Assembly (NCBI RefSeq): GCF_036962705.1
Contig: NZ_JBALOQ010000046.1
Coordinates: 45,983-109,982 of the forward strand
Length of the DNA stretch: 64,000 nucleotides
Direction of reading: 5' to 3'
From: Ferdinandcohnia sp036962705
GTDB lineage: Bacteria; Bacillota; Bacilli; Bacillales; Bacillaceae_L
Under the pieces are notes generated by a model. The model worked only from the letters and a program-made list of their open reading frames with translations, did not search any database and was not told where the DNA came from. The position numbers were made by a program, and so were the translations under genes. Below are positions 51,701 through 59,600 of the stretch, piece by piece; the stretch's first letter is position 1; each line of letters starts with the position of its first letter.

Positions 51701-53255
51701 TAAAAAGACAAGTAAGGGGCAAGAGACGCCGTATGTTTCCCAGTTTCTAAACAATGGAGAAACATGTGCCATTGGCTTCCAAAGCTATGTTGATGCGATA
51801 AGGTTCGATGTTGTAGAAGTGGATCCAGAACAATTATTGCATTCACCAATGTCCGAACAAATCATCTCAGTTTCAAAAATTGCCTTTTATAACTACTTGT
51901 TAATAAAAGACGAGAATATTTCTGGACCATTAAATGTATTTTTACGTGAATGGATGGCACAAATCGTCTTATCTTCAGTCACAGCGATTAGTATCAGTCA
52001 AAATATGTCCCTAAAAGATGCGATTTCTAGATACAAAGAGGACTTAGTCGCGATTTCAAAAAGAACGCTTGAAGCAATCTTTCATTCAACAATTGTGTCA
52101 GATGATGAAAATTCGTCAAACGATCCAAAAGTGAAGAAAAAACTACAAGGGATTATTGAAGATGAAGCAATCATGGAAAGATTACTCGTTCATTTAGAAA
52201 AGCTTGAAGGTGATTTGCGCTCGAATGAAACATTCTTGCAATGGATGAGGTTAACAATTGTTGACTCCATTGCTGCTGCGATTAAAGCAACTTTAGAAGA
52301 CATGCTACCTGATGTAAATACAGAAGATACGAATGTAGATGTTGTCGGAAACAGTGTATGGATTTCCGAGACCGAATCTGGTGGTTTAGGTATCATTACA
52401 AAAATTGTTTCATCATTAAAACATAGCACTTCTTTATTTGAGGAGCTAGTGTCTAGTAATATCAATTCTTGTCAAAGAAATTCGATTGCGACTTCAATTC
52501 AATTGGTTTTACAACATATTGAAGAAGAAAACCTATCTTCTTTGATAGGAAAAATCCGTCAAGAGCAACGAGTTGAAAACCAACAAGTGTATTTAACAGA
52601 GCTGCAATCGGTGCTCGACCAGTTAGGAATACCGCCGAAACGAGATTTGATCATGAGTTTGTCTAACAAACTTTTTAGAAGTAATCGTTCAAACAAAACA
52701 GATGTGTTTATGAAAGAAATTCATGAGTTTTGGAAGCAGGAGGAAGAGCGACTACAATTTCAAATTTCACCGAATGTCTTTTCTGTAGCAAGTCTACGTC
52801 GAGACGAAATAAAAGAAAGATTAAATGAAGTGATGAGAGAGGTTAATCTAAACTTTACGTCCAATACTCAAGCCTTTTTATTTATGGAATCGTTTTTATT
52901 GCATACTTGTCATGATTCTTGTCCAGAATGCTTGAATTTATATAGTCCATTTCAATCATTCTTCAAGCCATCTAGGCTGTTATTGCAGGCAATGTTTAAG
53001 CCAACACATGAAATTCATCAGTATCCGAGCAACAACTTTTTTGAAGAGGCTACAAAATCACTTGAATCTGCAAATCGCATACGAGTCATTGTGCCAAAAT
53101 CGGAAAAGGAGTCTTTTCAAGGAGAACTGTTCCGTCTTTTCCATACGCCAATTGAATTCAAATTCCAATTGTATTATCCATTCTTAGAAAGAGTGACGAA
53201 TAGCGGGGACAAGTGGTATTATGACGTCAGCATTCGGGAGGTTTCGTATGTCTAG
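48789..53255 (+). CDS. dpdJ: DpdJ, DEAD/DEAH-type helicase
   Basis: This is the largest protein of the island, 1488 residues. The helicase core has Walker A VGAGTGSGKTKSFYIPAFA near 197-215, DEVHVYEGITGAHVAF near 390 and LSATLSNPSSFF near 425. A Cys cluster (CPKCSQSM... and CSDHEC near 304-335) is inserted between motifs I and II, and motif VI is ASFLQRKGRAGRVRGM near 632. The second half ends with another Cys group, CHDSCPECLNLYSPFQS near 1374, as in large Lhr-like or DrmA-like helicases. The ATG at 48789 uses AAGGAGC; an ATG four bases earlier is closed by a stop. It overlaps dpdK by 8 bases. It probably moves along DNA for the nuclease DpdK. Confidence 0.87.
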   Translation: MKKRTDFDILAEEILTQIEIKENQLLEWGFIGGGIDAKEEIRSLLRQPPTSLLTELIEKLEVTEEQTDALLTNLLERKLLFELKGKNSTLYRSRFAETIRMMYLLKQRFSPEDWQSAKNLVSNIKPMLSYRKYPRRDIPLHEINEKLDGVFGVSSVHRKVISTLLRDGEFLLSQFQMDSLSRILASSRSKYDTGTVVGAGTGSGKTKSFYIPAFATLIDTMTKDQTDWTKIIGLYPRVELLKDQYREAVSEILSLNALCEELGIRPLTIGGLFGDTPKVAADVHSHKDRKWEKIEGGYESPFFSCPKCSQSMVWKEADVEKGIERLVCSDHECDTVIGQENIVLTRDRMNVSPPDIIFTTTEMINKKLPNSNENTLFGIYANRPPKFVLLDEVHVYEGITGAHVAFLLRRMKHLIKQKHPNQGIQFVGLSATLSNPSSFFSQLVGIEEKYIEYITPLEKDLVSEGVEYNLVVRGDPFSAASLLSTSVQTAMLLGRMLDPIDHDLSVGAFGSKLFGFTDKLDVINRWFHIEIDAEKIKTLSKLRDLNEVNRTKPTKQALLQQYAAGQIWLAPTEIDKRALITPMEVDLTSSQYKGVSEKAKLVIATSTLEVGYNDPKVGGVIQHKAPRNLASFLQRKGRAGRVRGMRPWMVVVSSAYGRDRFVYDFPELYFQPNLNEMYLPIQNSNVIRIQMVFTFMEWLMDRFFKHGKSLDIRYKLSAAGQSGYPGDRELIVSLVRDVLEGNDQDLMGYWQKSLQVEEDTLRRIAWSEPRSFFFDVLPTLYTQLKENFSFIPKENQSHEPFVGYIPRTLFSSLDISELAIHVPDSNKVIHQPLVQGMMEFAPGNVSKRYVRAYKINEAHWLPVNEDNNVDVNSEVMTSRHVETIERNNTPVKVFEPISIHLESIPYDISDRSTGKYIWNLDLKPIQNTSQNKVEFPKQSSLNSLFEQVEYFTSDEHNTVKMTRYALYSEGVKKTSKGQETPYVSQFLNNGETCAIGFQSYVDAIRFDVVEVDPEQLLHSPMSEQIISVSKIAFYNYLLIKDENISGPLNVFLREWMAQIVLSSVTAISISQNMSLKDAISRYKEDLVAISKRTLEAIFHSTIVSDDENSSNDPKVKKKLQGIIEDEAIMERLLVHLEKLEGDLRSNETFLQWMRLTIVDSIAAAIKATLEDMLPDVNTEDTNVDVVGNSVWISETESGGLGIITKIVSSLKHSTSLFEELVSSNINSCQRNSIATSIQLVLQHIEEENLSSLIGKIRQEQRVENQQVYLTELQSVLDQLGIPPKRDLIMSLSNKLFRSNRSNKTDVFMKEIHEFWKQEEERLQFQISPNVFSVASLRRDEIKERLNEVMREVNLNFTSNTQAFLFMESFLLHTCHDSCPECLNLYSPFQSFFKPSRLLLQAMFKPTHEIHQYPSNNFFEEATKSLESANRIRVIVPKSEKESFQGELFRLFHTPIEFKFQLYYPFLERVTNSGDKWYYDVSIREVSYV

Positions 53256-53754
53256 TAGAATTATTCGTTCATTTGGGGGAAGTCATGTTCTAAGAGACTA
53301 CTTAGTGTCCTTGTTTGTCGCAGAAGCGATGAATCCAAGTAAAGAGTTATACTTGATTTCTCCCTTCTTAAGCAATTCACCCATTATCGAAAATAAACAT
53401 GATCAATATACGGATGTATTTCCGTTAATCAAGTCCAAGACGATTTATTTATCAGATATCCTGACAACTCTCGCTTGGAAGGGGATGTCAGTTCGAATTA
53501 TTTGTGACAATGAGCGTGAAGAGACAAAACCATTAATCCATGCACTTCGTGATCAAGTGGAGTTTCGTAAATTAGCACAAAATCACGACAAAGGCCTTGT
53601 CACCAATAATGTGTATGTTCATGGTTCAATGAATTTCACATATAGTGGCATATATGTAAACAAAGAGAGTATACGGACGTCGAATAGTAACTCTGAGATT
53701 AATGAAGCACTCATCGCATTTCGTCAACGTTGGGAGGAATCAGAAATAATATGA
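53248..53754 (+). CDS. dpdK: DpdK, PLD-like nuclease
   Basis: This 168-residue protein is a single-motif phospholipase-D-like nuclease. His113 and Lys115 in NHDKGLVTNN, followed by YVHGSMNFTYSGI, form the HKD-type site, and single-motif members usually dimerise to build the active centre. The N-terminal part has LYLISPFLSNSPIIEN and WKGMSVRIICDNE, typical of the PLD fold. GGGAGG lies six bases before the ATG at 53248. It overlaps dpdJ at the start and dpdD at the end, which suggests a fixed ratio between these proteins. It is the best candidate for the DNA-cutting subunit of the restriction arm. Confidence 0.86.
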   Translation: MSSRIIRSFGGSHVLRDYLVSLFVAEAMNPSKELYLISPFLSNSPIIENKHDQYTDVFPLIKSKTIYLSDILTTLAWKGMSVRIICDNEREETKPLIHALRDQVEFRKLAQNHDKGLVTNNVYVHGSMNFTYSGIYVNKESIRTSNSNSEINEALIAFRQRWEESEII

Positions 53755-56000
53755 AAACCTCAATATTTGAATTCCTTCAACATTTACTAAAGTTAAGTGG
53801 TCCAATATACAAAGTAACGGAAATGAGTAACGAATTCTTTGTGAATCATCCCGTTTTTCAAGAAATGATTAACCGTTTATCAAAGGGAGAAAGTGCGGTT
53901 ATCCCATTCAAAGGAAAGAATGAGACATTCTGGCTCTTTCTACAAGGGGATGAACAATCCTTAATCGTTGATTATTCTTCTATGAAGAAATTCATCATTC
54001 CTTATTGTGTAGATGTGTCAAACGAGAAACGATTTTTTGTAAAAGAGGCATCAGAACTTGGCAAAATAGGTAGTGAGTTGTTTACAAATGGCTATTTCAT
54101 GTTTAAGTCTACCCAAGGCAATGAGGCGAAAGTATGGGATGGGTTAAAACTATGGCTTTCTGTACACAAGCGAAAACCAAGAATCAAATGGGAAGAATCG
54201 ATTGTCAATGCCTATACGTTACGAAGTAAGTTTCGTAATCATGTCGAAATGATGGAGTGGGGACAAGCTGAACAGACATTAGATGTCATTCGCGAAGGTC
54301 ACTACGTATCTGATGAAAATTACTTATTTCTAACCGTTGAATTATTAGTTGCCCAAAAGAAATGGAAAGAAATTTGGTTTTGGACAGAGTTTGATGCAAT
54401 CTCTGGATTACACCGAATTCCGAAAGATGTAAAAGAAGCACTATTGTCCGCCTTTTATTTTGTCATGTTAGCTCAATCAGATGTAAATGGCGATTTTCAA
54501 TCTAGTTTTGAAATATTTAAAGCAAATCGGTACCGACTCAGTTCTTTATTAGATACCCATCTCGGAATGGAAGAAGACCATATTTACCGCATTTTTGCGT
54601 ACGAATCACTAGTTGAGAACAATCATGAAAAACTTCTATATATAAAAGAGCAAGTGACAGATGAAACGTCACTAGAACTTATTGCGTTTCTTGAGACGAA
54701 GTTTAAAAAAGAAGAAAAACCAGATGAAGTCATTCCACCAGAAGAACAATCTGCAGAGTTCCTTAAGAATGGTCAATTGGATGATGCATACCTTTCGATT
54801 AAAGATTGTACTCTTTCAAAGGAAAAAGTAAGAATTATGAGTGCAATTGGTTTCTTTACAGGATCGAATGACATTCAAAAAGTGGCCTATGAATTATTAC
54901 TCTCATTATCAGAGGCTGAACAAAATGAGTTAGCAGAAGATGTTCAAACGAATGCGTATTTAACATTTATTAAGATGGCAAATGAAGGCACTCGTAACAA
55001 ATCACAAGAAGAAGTTCAGGAAGATATTGAGTACACATGGAATCATTGGTTCCGACAAGTAGTTGAAGTTGACGCTGACTCAATAGATCCTTTATTTGAA
55101 CTGTTGTATGACCAAGAAAAGCTCCCGGCATTTGTTTGGACACCATCAATGGTAAGTGAGCTAGGAAATCAGGTTGTCGAAATTGCCTTAACCTCCATTG
55201 ATAGTAAGAAAAAGTTGCTTCTAAGTGAGGGAGTTTCAACCTTTATTTCTGAACTCGTTCGCGATGATAAATTCCCAAGGGAAATGGCAATCGAAGTCTA
55301 TGGGTACTCCGTAGAGTTATTATTGCTACATAGTAAGAGAAATTCAATCAATTCAAATCATTTAAATCGATTAATTGAAGGTCTATTGATGATGGATATT
55401 GAGGGGATTACAAAATATTGGGAGTGGACGAAACAGTGGTATGATATGACACCTATGAAGGTGATGATACCACATCTAATATTTACCCTTGAATTATTCT
55501 ATGATTACGGACATTCTCTTGAGGAACTAAAACATCTGTGGGATCAATGGACATCTACACTATTATCAGGATTATCTACGTTATCAGATATTGAAATTCG
55601 GGATTGGTATAATATTGGAGAGGTTATTCGCGGTGAAGAATACTTACTGAACTCAATGAGGGAATTTATTGAGAAGGATGCTGAGGAATTTGATCCACTT
55701 GCAATGGCAGCAGGGTCCACAATTGTGATCTTTACACTTAGAGAAAGTTCAGCACGCCGTGCAGCTGAACAAGTCTCTGCCCGCAACCCGAATTTAAAGG
55801 TTACGATTAATGTGGATACAAGTCTTACGACACAAGCGAAGACCTTAGCTAGTAATTCTGATATTGTTGTTTTAGTTACAACAGCAATGAAACATGCATT
55901 ATATTATGGCATTACCCCATATCTCAAAAAGGATCCTGTCTATCCAAAATCTTCTGGGACTTCAAGTATCATTTCGGAATTAGAGAGGTATTTTGCATAA
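53751..56000 (+). CDS. dpdD: DpdD
   Basis: This 749-residue protein matches what I know of DpdD by place and by its C-terminus, a Rossmann-like stretch with STIVIFTLRESSARRAAEQV, VTINVDTSLTTQAK and SDIVVLVTTAMKHALYYG (about 640-725). That end could recognise nucleotide or nucleic acid. The N-terminal two thirds are helical, with repeat-like helices (QAEQTLDVIREG, EIWFWTEFDAIS) resembling a TPR or HEAT array. The ATG overlaps the dpdK stop (ATGA). In Salmonella dpdD stands before dpdE; here it comes last, so the order has been rearranged. No enzymatic motif is apparent. Its stop is followed by the preQ1 riboswitch region 85 bases later. Confidence 0.78.
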   Translation: MKTSIFEFLQHLLKLSGPIYKVTEMSNEFFVNHPVFQEMINRLSKGESAVIPFKGKNETFWLFLQGDEQSLIVDYSSMKKFIIPYCVDVSNEKRFFVKEASELGKIGSELFTNGYFMFKSTQGNEAKVWDGLKLWLSVHKRKPRIKWEESIVNAYTLRSKFRNHVEMMEWGQAEQTLDVIREGHYVSDENYLFLTVELLVAQKKWKEIWFWTEFDAISGLHRIPKDVKEALLSAFYFVMLAQSDVNGDFQSSFEIFKANRYRLSSLLDTHLGMEEDHIYRIFAYESLVENNHEKLLYIKEQVTDETSLELIAFLETKFKKEEKPDEVIPPEEQSAEFLKNGQLDDAYLSIKDCTLSKEKVRIMSAIGFFTGSNDIQKVAYELLLSLSEAEQNELAEDVQTNAYLTFIKMANEGTRNKSQEEVQEDIEYTWNHWFRQVVEVDADSIDPLFELLYDQEKLPAFVWTPSMVSELGNQVVEIALTSIDSKKKLLLSEGVSTFISELVRDDKFPREMAIEVYGYSVELLLLHSKRNSINSNHLNRLIEGLLMMDIEGITKYWEWTKQWYDMTPMKVMIPHLIFTLELFYDYGHSLEELKHLWDQWTSTLLSGLSTLSDIEIRDWYNIGEVIRGEEYLLNSMREFIEKDAEEFDPLAMAAGSTIVIFTLRESSARRAAEQVSARNPNLKVTINVDTSLTTQAKTLASNSDIVVLVTTAMKHALYYGITPYLKKDPVYPKSSGTSSIISELERYFA

Positions 56001-56086
56001 ATTTTCAAATGCTGTTCGTGTATGACTTTGTCGAAATATGTGTTAAAATAATAAATATCGAATACAAACCCGTTTGTAAAAACGGT

Positions 56087-56120
56087 AGAGGTTCTAGCAC
56101 CCCTCATTAAAAAAACTAAG
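56087..56120 (+). ncRNA. preQ1-I riboswitch aptamer
   Basis: AGAGGTTCTAGCACCCCTC, followed at once by ATTAAAAAAACTAAG, fits the class I preQ1 aptamer: P1 stem GAGG/CCTC, a TTCTAGC loop, and the A-rich tail ending in CTAAG that folds back as a pseudoknot. It lies 60 bases before the queC start and directly before a terminator. In Bacillus this riboswitch lowers queCDEF transcription when preQ1 is plentiful. Confidence 0.9.
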
Positions 56121-56126
56121 ATAAAT

Positions 56127-56158
56127 CAGTACTTCTATCTTGGGGTACTGTTTTTTCT
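56127..56158 (+). terminator. riboswitch-controlled terminator before queC
   Basis: CAGTAC and GTACTG form the terminator stem, followed by TTTTTTCTTTTT. The alternative pairing AAGATA (56118-56123) with TATCTT would break this stem but needs the AAG at the aptamer's 3' end. Ligand-bound aptamer therefore frees the terminator, an OFF switch. Confidence 0.75.
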
Positions 56159-56179
56159 TTTTGAAAGGAGTTTTTTTGA

Positions 56180-56848
56180 ATGTTAAAAGATGAAAAGGCG
56201 ATTGTGGTATTTAGTGGTGGACAGGATAGTACAACGTGTTTATTCTGGGCCTTAAAAACGTTCAAAGAAGTTGAGGTTGTAACTTTTAACTATAATCAAA
56301 GACATAAGTTAGAAATCGATTGTGCAATTGCAATTGCAGAAGAGTTAAAAGTTAAACATCATTTGTTAGATATGCAACTGTTAAATCAACTTGCGCCAAA
56401 TGCGTTGACTAGAAATGATATTGAAATTAAAGAAGGAGAAGATGGTGAATTACCATCTACTTTTGTTCCAGGTCGTAATCTGATATTTTTATCATTTGCT
56501 GCTGTTTTAGCAAGTCAAGTAGGTGCCAAACACATAATTACAGGTGTCTGTGAAACTGATTTTAGTGGGTATCCAGATTGCAGAGATGCTTTTGTAAAGT
56601 CTCTTAATGTCTCCATTAATTTATCAATGGACAAACAATTTGTTATCCATACTCCATTAATGTGGCTAGACAAGGCAGAAACCTGGAAACTTGCTGATGA
56701 ATTAAATGTTCTAGATTATGTGCGCGAAAAAACCTTAACTTGTTACGAAGGAGTAATAGGTGATGGTTGTGGAAAGTGCCCAGCATGTAAGTTAAGAAAA
56801 CAGGGTTTAGAAAAATATCTTAGATCAAAAGAAGGAGCTGAGTCATAA
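56180..56848 (+). CDS. queC: 7-cyano-7-deazaguanine (preQ0) synthase QueC
   Basis: This 222-residue enzyme turns 7-carboxy-7-deazaguanine into preQ0 with ATP and ammonia. The PP-loop FSGGQDSTTCLFWAL lies at about residues 10-24. The zinc cysteines are in CYEGVIGDGCGKCPACKLRK near 195-214, and FVPGRNLIFLSFAAVLASQ is the substrate-pocket segment. AAAGGAG precedes the ATG. The riboswitch directly upstream controls it together with queD, queE and folE. In the Dpd context the product preQ0 is the base that DpdA would insert in DNA, and it also feeds tRNA queuosine. Confidence 0.95.
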   Translation: MLKDEKAIVVFSGGQDSTTCLFWALKTFKEVEVVTFNYNQRHKLEIDCAIAIAEELKVKHHLLDMQLLNQLAPNALTRNDIEIKEGEDGELPSTFVPGRNLIFLSFAAVLASQVGAKHIITGVCETDFSGYPDCRDAFVKSLNVSINLSMDKQFVIHTPLMWLDKAETWKLADELNVLDYVREKTLTCYEGVIGDGCGKCPACKLRKQGLEKYLRSKEGAES

Positions 56849-57336
56849 TGGGATCAGACTTTTTTGGTTTTAGAATAGTAGAAAATCTGCAAAAAATGGA
56901 CCAAGATATAAAAAAAAATGAACTTAAATACCATAAAAAGCGCGTGCTTGTGAGCAAGGAATTTACCTTTGATGCAGCTCATCACCTACATTGCTATGAG
57001 GGAAAATGTAAGAATCTACACGGACACACGTATAAGGTTGTTTTTGGGATTAGCGGCTTTTTAGATGAAATTGGACTTGTTATAGATTTTGGGGATATCA
57101 AAGAAATTTGGAAAAACGAAATAGAAATTTACCTTGATCATCGATATTTAAACGAAACCCTACCAAATATGAATACAACTGCTGAAAATATGGTTGTATG
57201 GATTTATGAAAAAATGAACGAGTCATTAAGAAATGGTTTGAAAAAAGATCAAGATGTAAGAGTTGAATTTGTTCGTTTATATGAAACTCCTACAAGTTTT
57301 GCAGAAGCTAGACGGGGGTGGATGGAAGTTGAGTAA
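56848..57336 (+). CDS. queD: 6-carboxytetrahydropterin synthase QueD
   Basis: This 162-residue enzyme converts dihydroneopterin triphosphate to 6-carboxy-tetrahydropterin. FTFDAAHHLHCYEGKCKNLHGHTYKV near 38-63 contains the zinc histidines and the catalytic Cys before NLHGH. GLVIDFGDIK and the late VRLYETPTSFAEA complete the family pattern. The ATG overlaps the queC stop (TAATG). The first 30 residues (SDFFGFRIVENLQKMDQDIK) are an extension compared with short QueD proteins but are seen in Bacillus relatives. It overlaps queE by 8 bases. Confidence 0.94.
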   Translation: MGSDFFGFRIVENLQKMDQDIKKNELKYHKKRVLVSKEFTFDAAHHLHCYEGKCKNLHGHTYKVVFGISGFLDEIGLVIDFGDIKEIWKNEIEIYLDHRYLNETLPNMNTTAENMVVWIYEKMNESLRNGLKKDQDVRVEFVRLYETPTSFAEARRGWMEVE

Positions 57337-58057
57337 AGTTCCGGTAATAGAAATTTTTGGCCCAACAATTCAGGGCGAAGGAATGGTAATTGGTCAAAAA
57401 ACCATGTTTGTTCGTACGGCGGGTTGTGATTATTCTTGTTCTTGGTGTGATTCTGCATTTACTTGGGATGGTACCGGTAAAGATTTAATCAAACAAATGG
57501 ATTCCGAAGAAATTTGGCAAGAGCTTGTTTCCCTTGGTGGTGACGGCTTTTCTTTTGTTACGATATCTGGTGGCAATCCAGCTTTATTAAAAAATTTAAA
57601 TTACTTGGTATGCCTTTTAAAAGAGAAAAATATTAAAATTGGTCTTGAAACACAGGGCAGTAAATGGCAGGATTGGTTTTTAGAAATTGATGAATTAACA
57701 ATATCACCTAAACCACCAAGTTCAGGTATGATAACAGATTTTGATGTATTAGATATGATTATTAATAGACTCAATGTCCAAGAGTCAAATAAGAATACTA
57801 GCTTGAAAGTTGTAGTGTTCGATGATGAGGATTATAACTATGCAAAAAAAGTACATCTTCGTTATCCGGATGTTCCATTCTTCCTACAAGTAGGAAATGA
57901 AGATAACAAAATAGTTGATAACCAACTTCTTATCGAGCAGTTATTGCAAAAATATGAATGGCTTATAGATAAGACTATGTTAGACAATGAATTTAGGAAT
58001 GTAAAAGTATTACCGCAACTCCATACCTATATTTGGGGAAATAAACGTGGTGTGTAA
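57329..58057 (+). CDS. queE: 7-carboxy-7-deazaguanine synthase QueE
   Basis: This 242-residue radical SAM enzyme makes the 7-deazapurine ring. The cluster motif is C-x3-C-x2-C in AGCDYSCSWCDSAFTWDG near residues 32-49, and IFGPTIQGEGMVIGQ is the typical QueE N-terminus. A GGNPALL segment matches the SAM-binding GGEP region. The start is a TTG at 57329, eight bases behind GGGGGTGG and inside the end of queD; longer readings overlap queD without support. The gene ends before folE with a 45-base gap. Confidence 0.94.
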   Translation: MSKVPVIEIFGPTIQGEGMVIGQKTMFVRTAGCDYSCSWCDSAFTWDGTGKDLIKQMDSEEIWQELVSLGGDGFSFVTISGGNPALLKNLNYLVCLLKEKNIKIGLETQGSKWQDWFLEIDELTISPKPPSSGMITDFDVLDMIINRLNVQESNKNTSLKVVVFDDEDYNYAKKVHLRYPDVPFFLQVGNEDNKIVDNQLLIEQLLQKYEWLIDKTMLDNEFRNVKVLPQLHTYIWGNKRGV

Positions 58058-58102
58058 GAAAGTTAAATAGCTTATTGTAGTTAACAGGTAGGGGGAAACA
58101 AT

Positions 58103-58669
58103 GTGTCAAACGTTAATCGCGCTCAAATTGAAGAAGCAGTACGTTTAATATTAGAAGCGGTGGGGGAGGATCCAAATAGGGAAGGTCTTATTGACACTCC
58201 TAAACGTGTTGCAAAAATGTATGAAGAAGTGTTTTCAGGATTAACGATTGATCCAAAGAAATACTTAGAAACAATTTTTAACGAAGATCATGAAGAACTT
58301 GTTTTAGTGAAGGATATCCCATTTTACTCTATGTGCGAGCATCATCTAGTACCCTTTTATGGAATAGCGCATGTGGCCTATATTCCTAAAAACGGACGAG
58401 TAGCAGGATTAAGTAAACTTGCTCGAGCAGTTGAAGTAGTTTCTCGTAGACCTCAACTTCAAGAAAGAATAACTTCAACTGTTGCAGATACTATCATGGA
58501 AACAATAGAACCGCATGGTGTTATGGTTGTAGTTGAAGCAGAACATATGTGTATGACAATGCGTGGCGTTAAAAAACCTGGCGCAAAAACTATTACTTCA
58601 GCAGTTCGAGGAGTATTAGTTAACGATAGTAATGCACGTTCAGAAATATTAAGCTATATAAATAATTAA
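58103..58669 (+). CDS. folE: GTP cyclohydrolase I, FolE type
   Basis: This 188-residue enzyme opens GTP to dihydroneopterin triphosphate, the first step for both folate and preQ0. FYSMCEHHLVPFYGIAHVAY near 73-92 carries the zinc ligands Cys and His, with the third in HMCMTMRGVKKPG near 153. RLQERIT-type motif reads RPQLQERITSTVAD. It starts with GTG at 58103 after AGGGGG; an ATG two bases earlier is out of frame. It lies where Bacillus queCDE operons usually have queF, so the operon makes preQ0 from GTP and stops there. It is probably a second folE besides the host's folate gene. Confidence 0.94.
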   Translation: MSNVNRAQIEEAVRLILEAVGEDPNREGLIDTPKRVAKMYEEVFSGLTIDPKKYLETIFNEDHEELVLVKDIPFYSMCEHHLVPFYGIAHVAYIPKNGRVAGLSKLARAVEVVSRRPQLQERITSTVADTIMETIEPHGVMVVVEAEHMCMTMRGVKKPGAKTITSAVRGVLVNDSNARSEILSYINN

Positions 58670-58800
58670 AATAAAAGTCTTAAACTCGTTAACTTAGTTA
58701 GTCTACTAATATGAAAAACCTGATCTTGGCCAGAATATCCCTTTCTATTTACCTTACTAAAGTCCATTTGTGGATTTTGATTCTATTATTTAAAAAATAT

Positions 58801-58829
58801 TTTACAATTCTATCGAATAAGTGTATTAT
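58801..58829 (+). promoter_or_regulatory. putative promoter of the transporter gene
   Basis: TTTACA and TATTAT are separated by 17 bases. The palindrome at 58836-58851 lies at the expected transcription start. Confidence 0.55.
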
Positions 58830-58835
58830 TGATTT

Positions 58836-58851
58836 AAGAACATATGTTCTT
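58836..58851. promoter_or_regulatory. palindromic operator AAGAAC-N4-GTTCTT before the transporter gene
   Basis: AAGAACATATGTTCTT is a perfect 16-bp palindrome. The GAACATATGTTC core fits the Gram-positive LexA/DinR consensus GAAC-R-N-R-Y-GTTY. Together with the copy at 29612-29627 it marks both ends of the Dpd island. Confidence 0.7.
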
Positions 58852-58910
58852 TAGTACTTGTTGGAATGAAAGGTTATATTCCATAAAATCCAAAGATTGA
58901 GGTGATTGAT

Positions 58911-59450
58911 GTGAGAATCCTATTTTATTTATTATCAATTATTACTGCAAATGTAGTTACTGCAGCATTTGAACCTTTGAAACTTGGTGTTTTTATAGTA
59001 CCAATGGGTACACTCTTAATCGGTGCAACTTTTATTTTTAGGGACTTTGTTCAGAATCGATATGGTAGAAAGTTGACTTATTTATTTATAGGAATTGCTC
59101 TTTTATTATCAGCGGTTGTATCTTATTTATTAGGAGATACACTACTTATCGTTTTTGCTTCTGCCATTTCCTTTGCACTTGCAGAAACCACAGACACTGA
59201 AATATATACTCGACTTAAGTTGCCAATGAGTTTGAGAGTATTTTATAGTGGGTTAGTTGGCGGACTACTAGATTCAGCAGTCTTTGTTATCATAGGATTA
59301 AGCCCTCTAGGTGCTAATATGCTGCCATGGGAGGCTGTTCCAGCGGCTATTATTGGGCAGGTATTGGTTAAAACAATTATTCAAGGAATTGGTGCTCTTA
59401 TACTTCATCAGATTAATAATTCAACTGATAAGAAAATATTGTCAAATTAA
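58911..59450 (+). CDS. VUT/YhhQ-family transporter, probable queuosine-precursor uptake
   Basis: This 179-residue membrane protein has five or six hydrophobic helices and the VUT (YhhQ/DUF165) family pattern, seen in ANVVTAAFEPLKLGVFIVPMG, FRDFVQNRYGR near 48 and FALAETTDTEIYTRLK near 90. Relatives import preQ0 or preQ1. It is somewhat shorter than YhhQ. The GTG at 58911 has GAGGTG six bases upstream and is chosen over a GTG three codons earlier that overlaps that site. It has its own promoter and shares the palindromic operator with dpdA. Import of preQ0 would supplement synthesis by the queCDE-folE operon. A T-rich terminator follows. Confidence 0.82.
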   Translation: MRILFYLLSIITANVVTAAFEPLKLGVFIVPMGTLLIGATFIFRDFVQNRYGRKLTYLFIGIALLLSAVVSYLLGDTLLIVFASAISFALAETTDTEIYTRLKLPMSLRVFYSGLVGGLLDSAVFVIIGLSPLGANMLPWEAVPAAIIGQVLVKTIIQGIGALILHQINNSTDKKILSN

Positions 59451-59459
59451 TTGGGAAAA

Positions 59460-59492
59460 GGCTGATTTTTTTAAAATGATCAGTCTTTTTTT
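59460..59492 (+). terminator. terminator after the transporter gene
   Basis: GGCTGAT pairs with ATCAGTC (one G-T pair) across a T/A-rich loop and is followed by TTTTTTT. It ends the island. Confidence 0.75.
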
Positions 59493-59600
59493 ATTTGTAC
59501 GGGTAAGAAATAATAATAAAATTAAAGGGATATGAAGATTATTTATAGAATAGCTTTAAATACATTTTATAAATTCTCTTAATCGAAATGAGTGTAAGTA

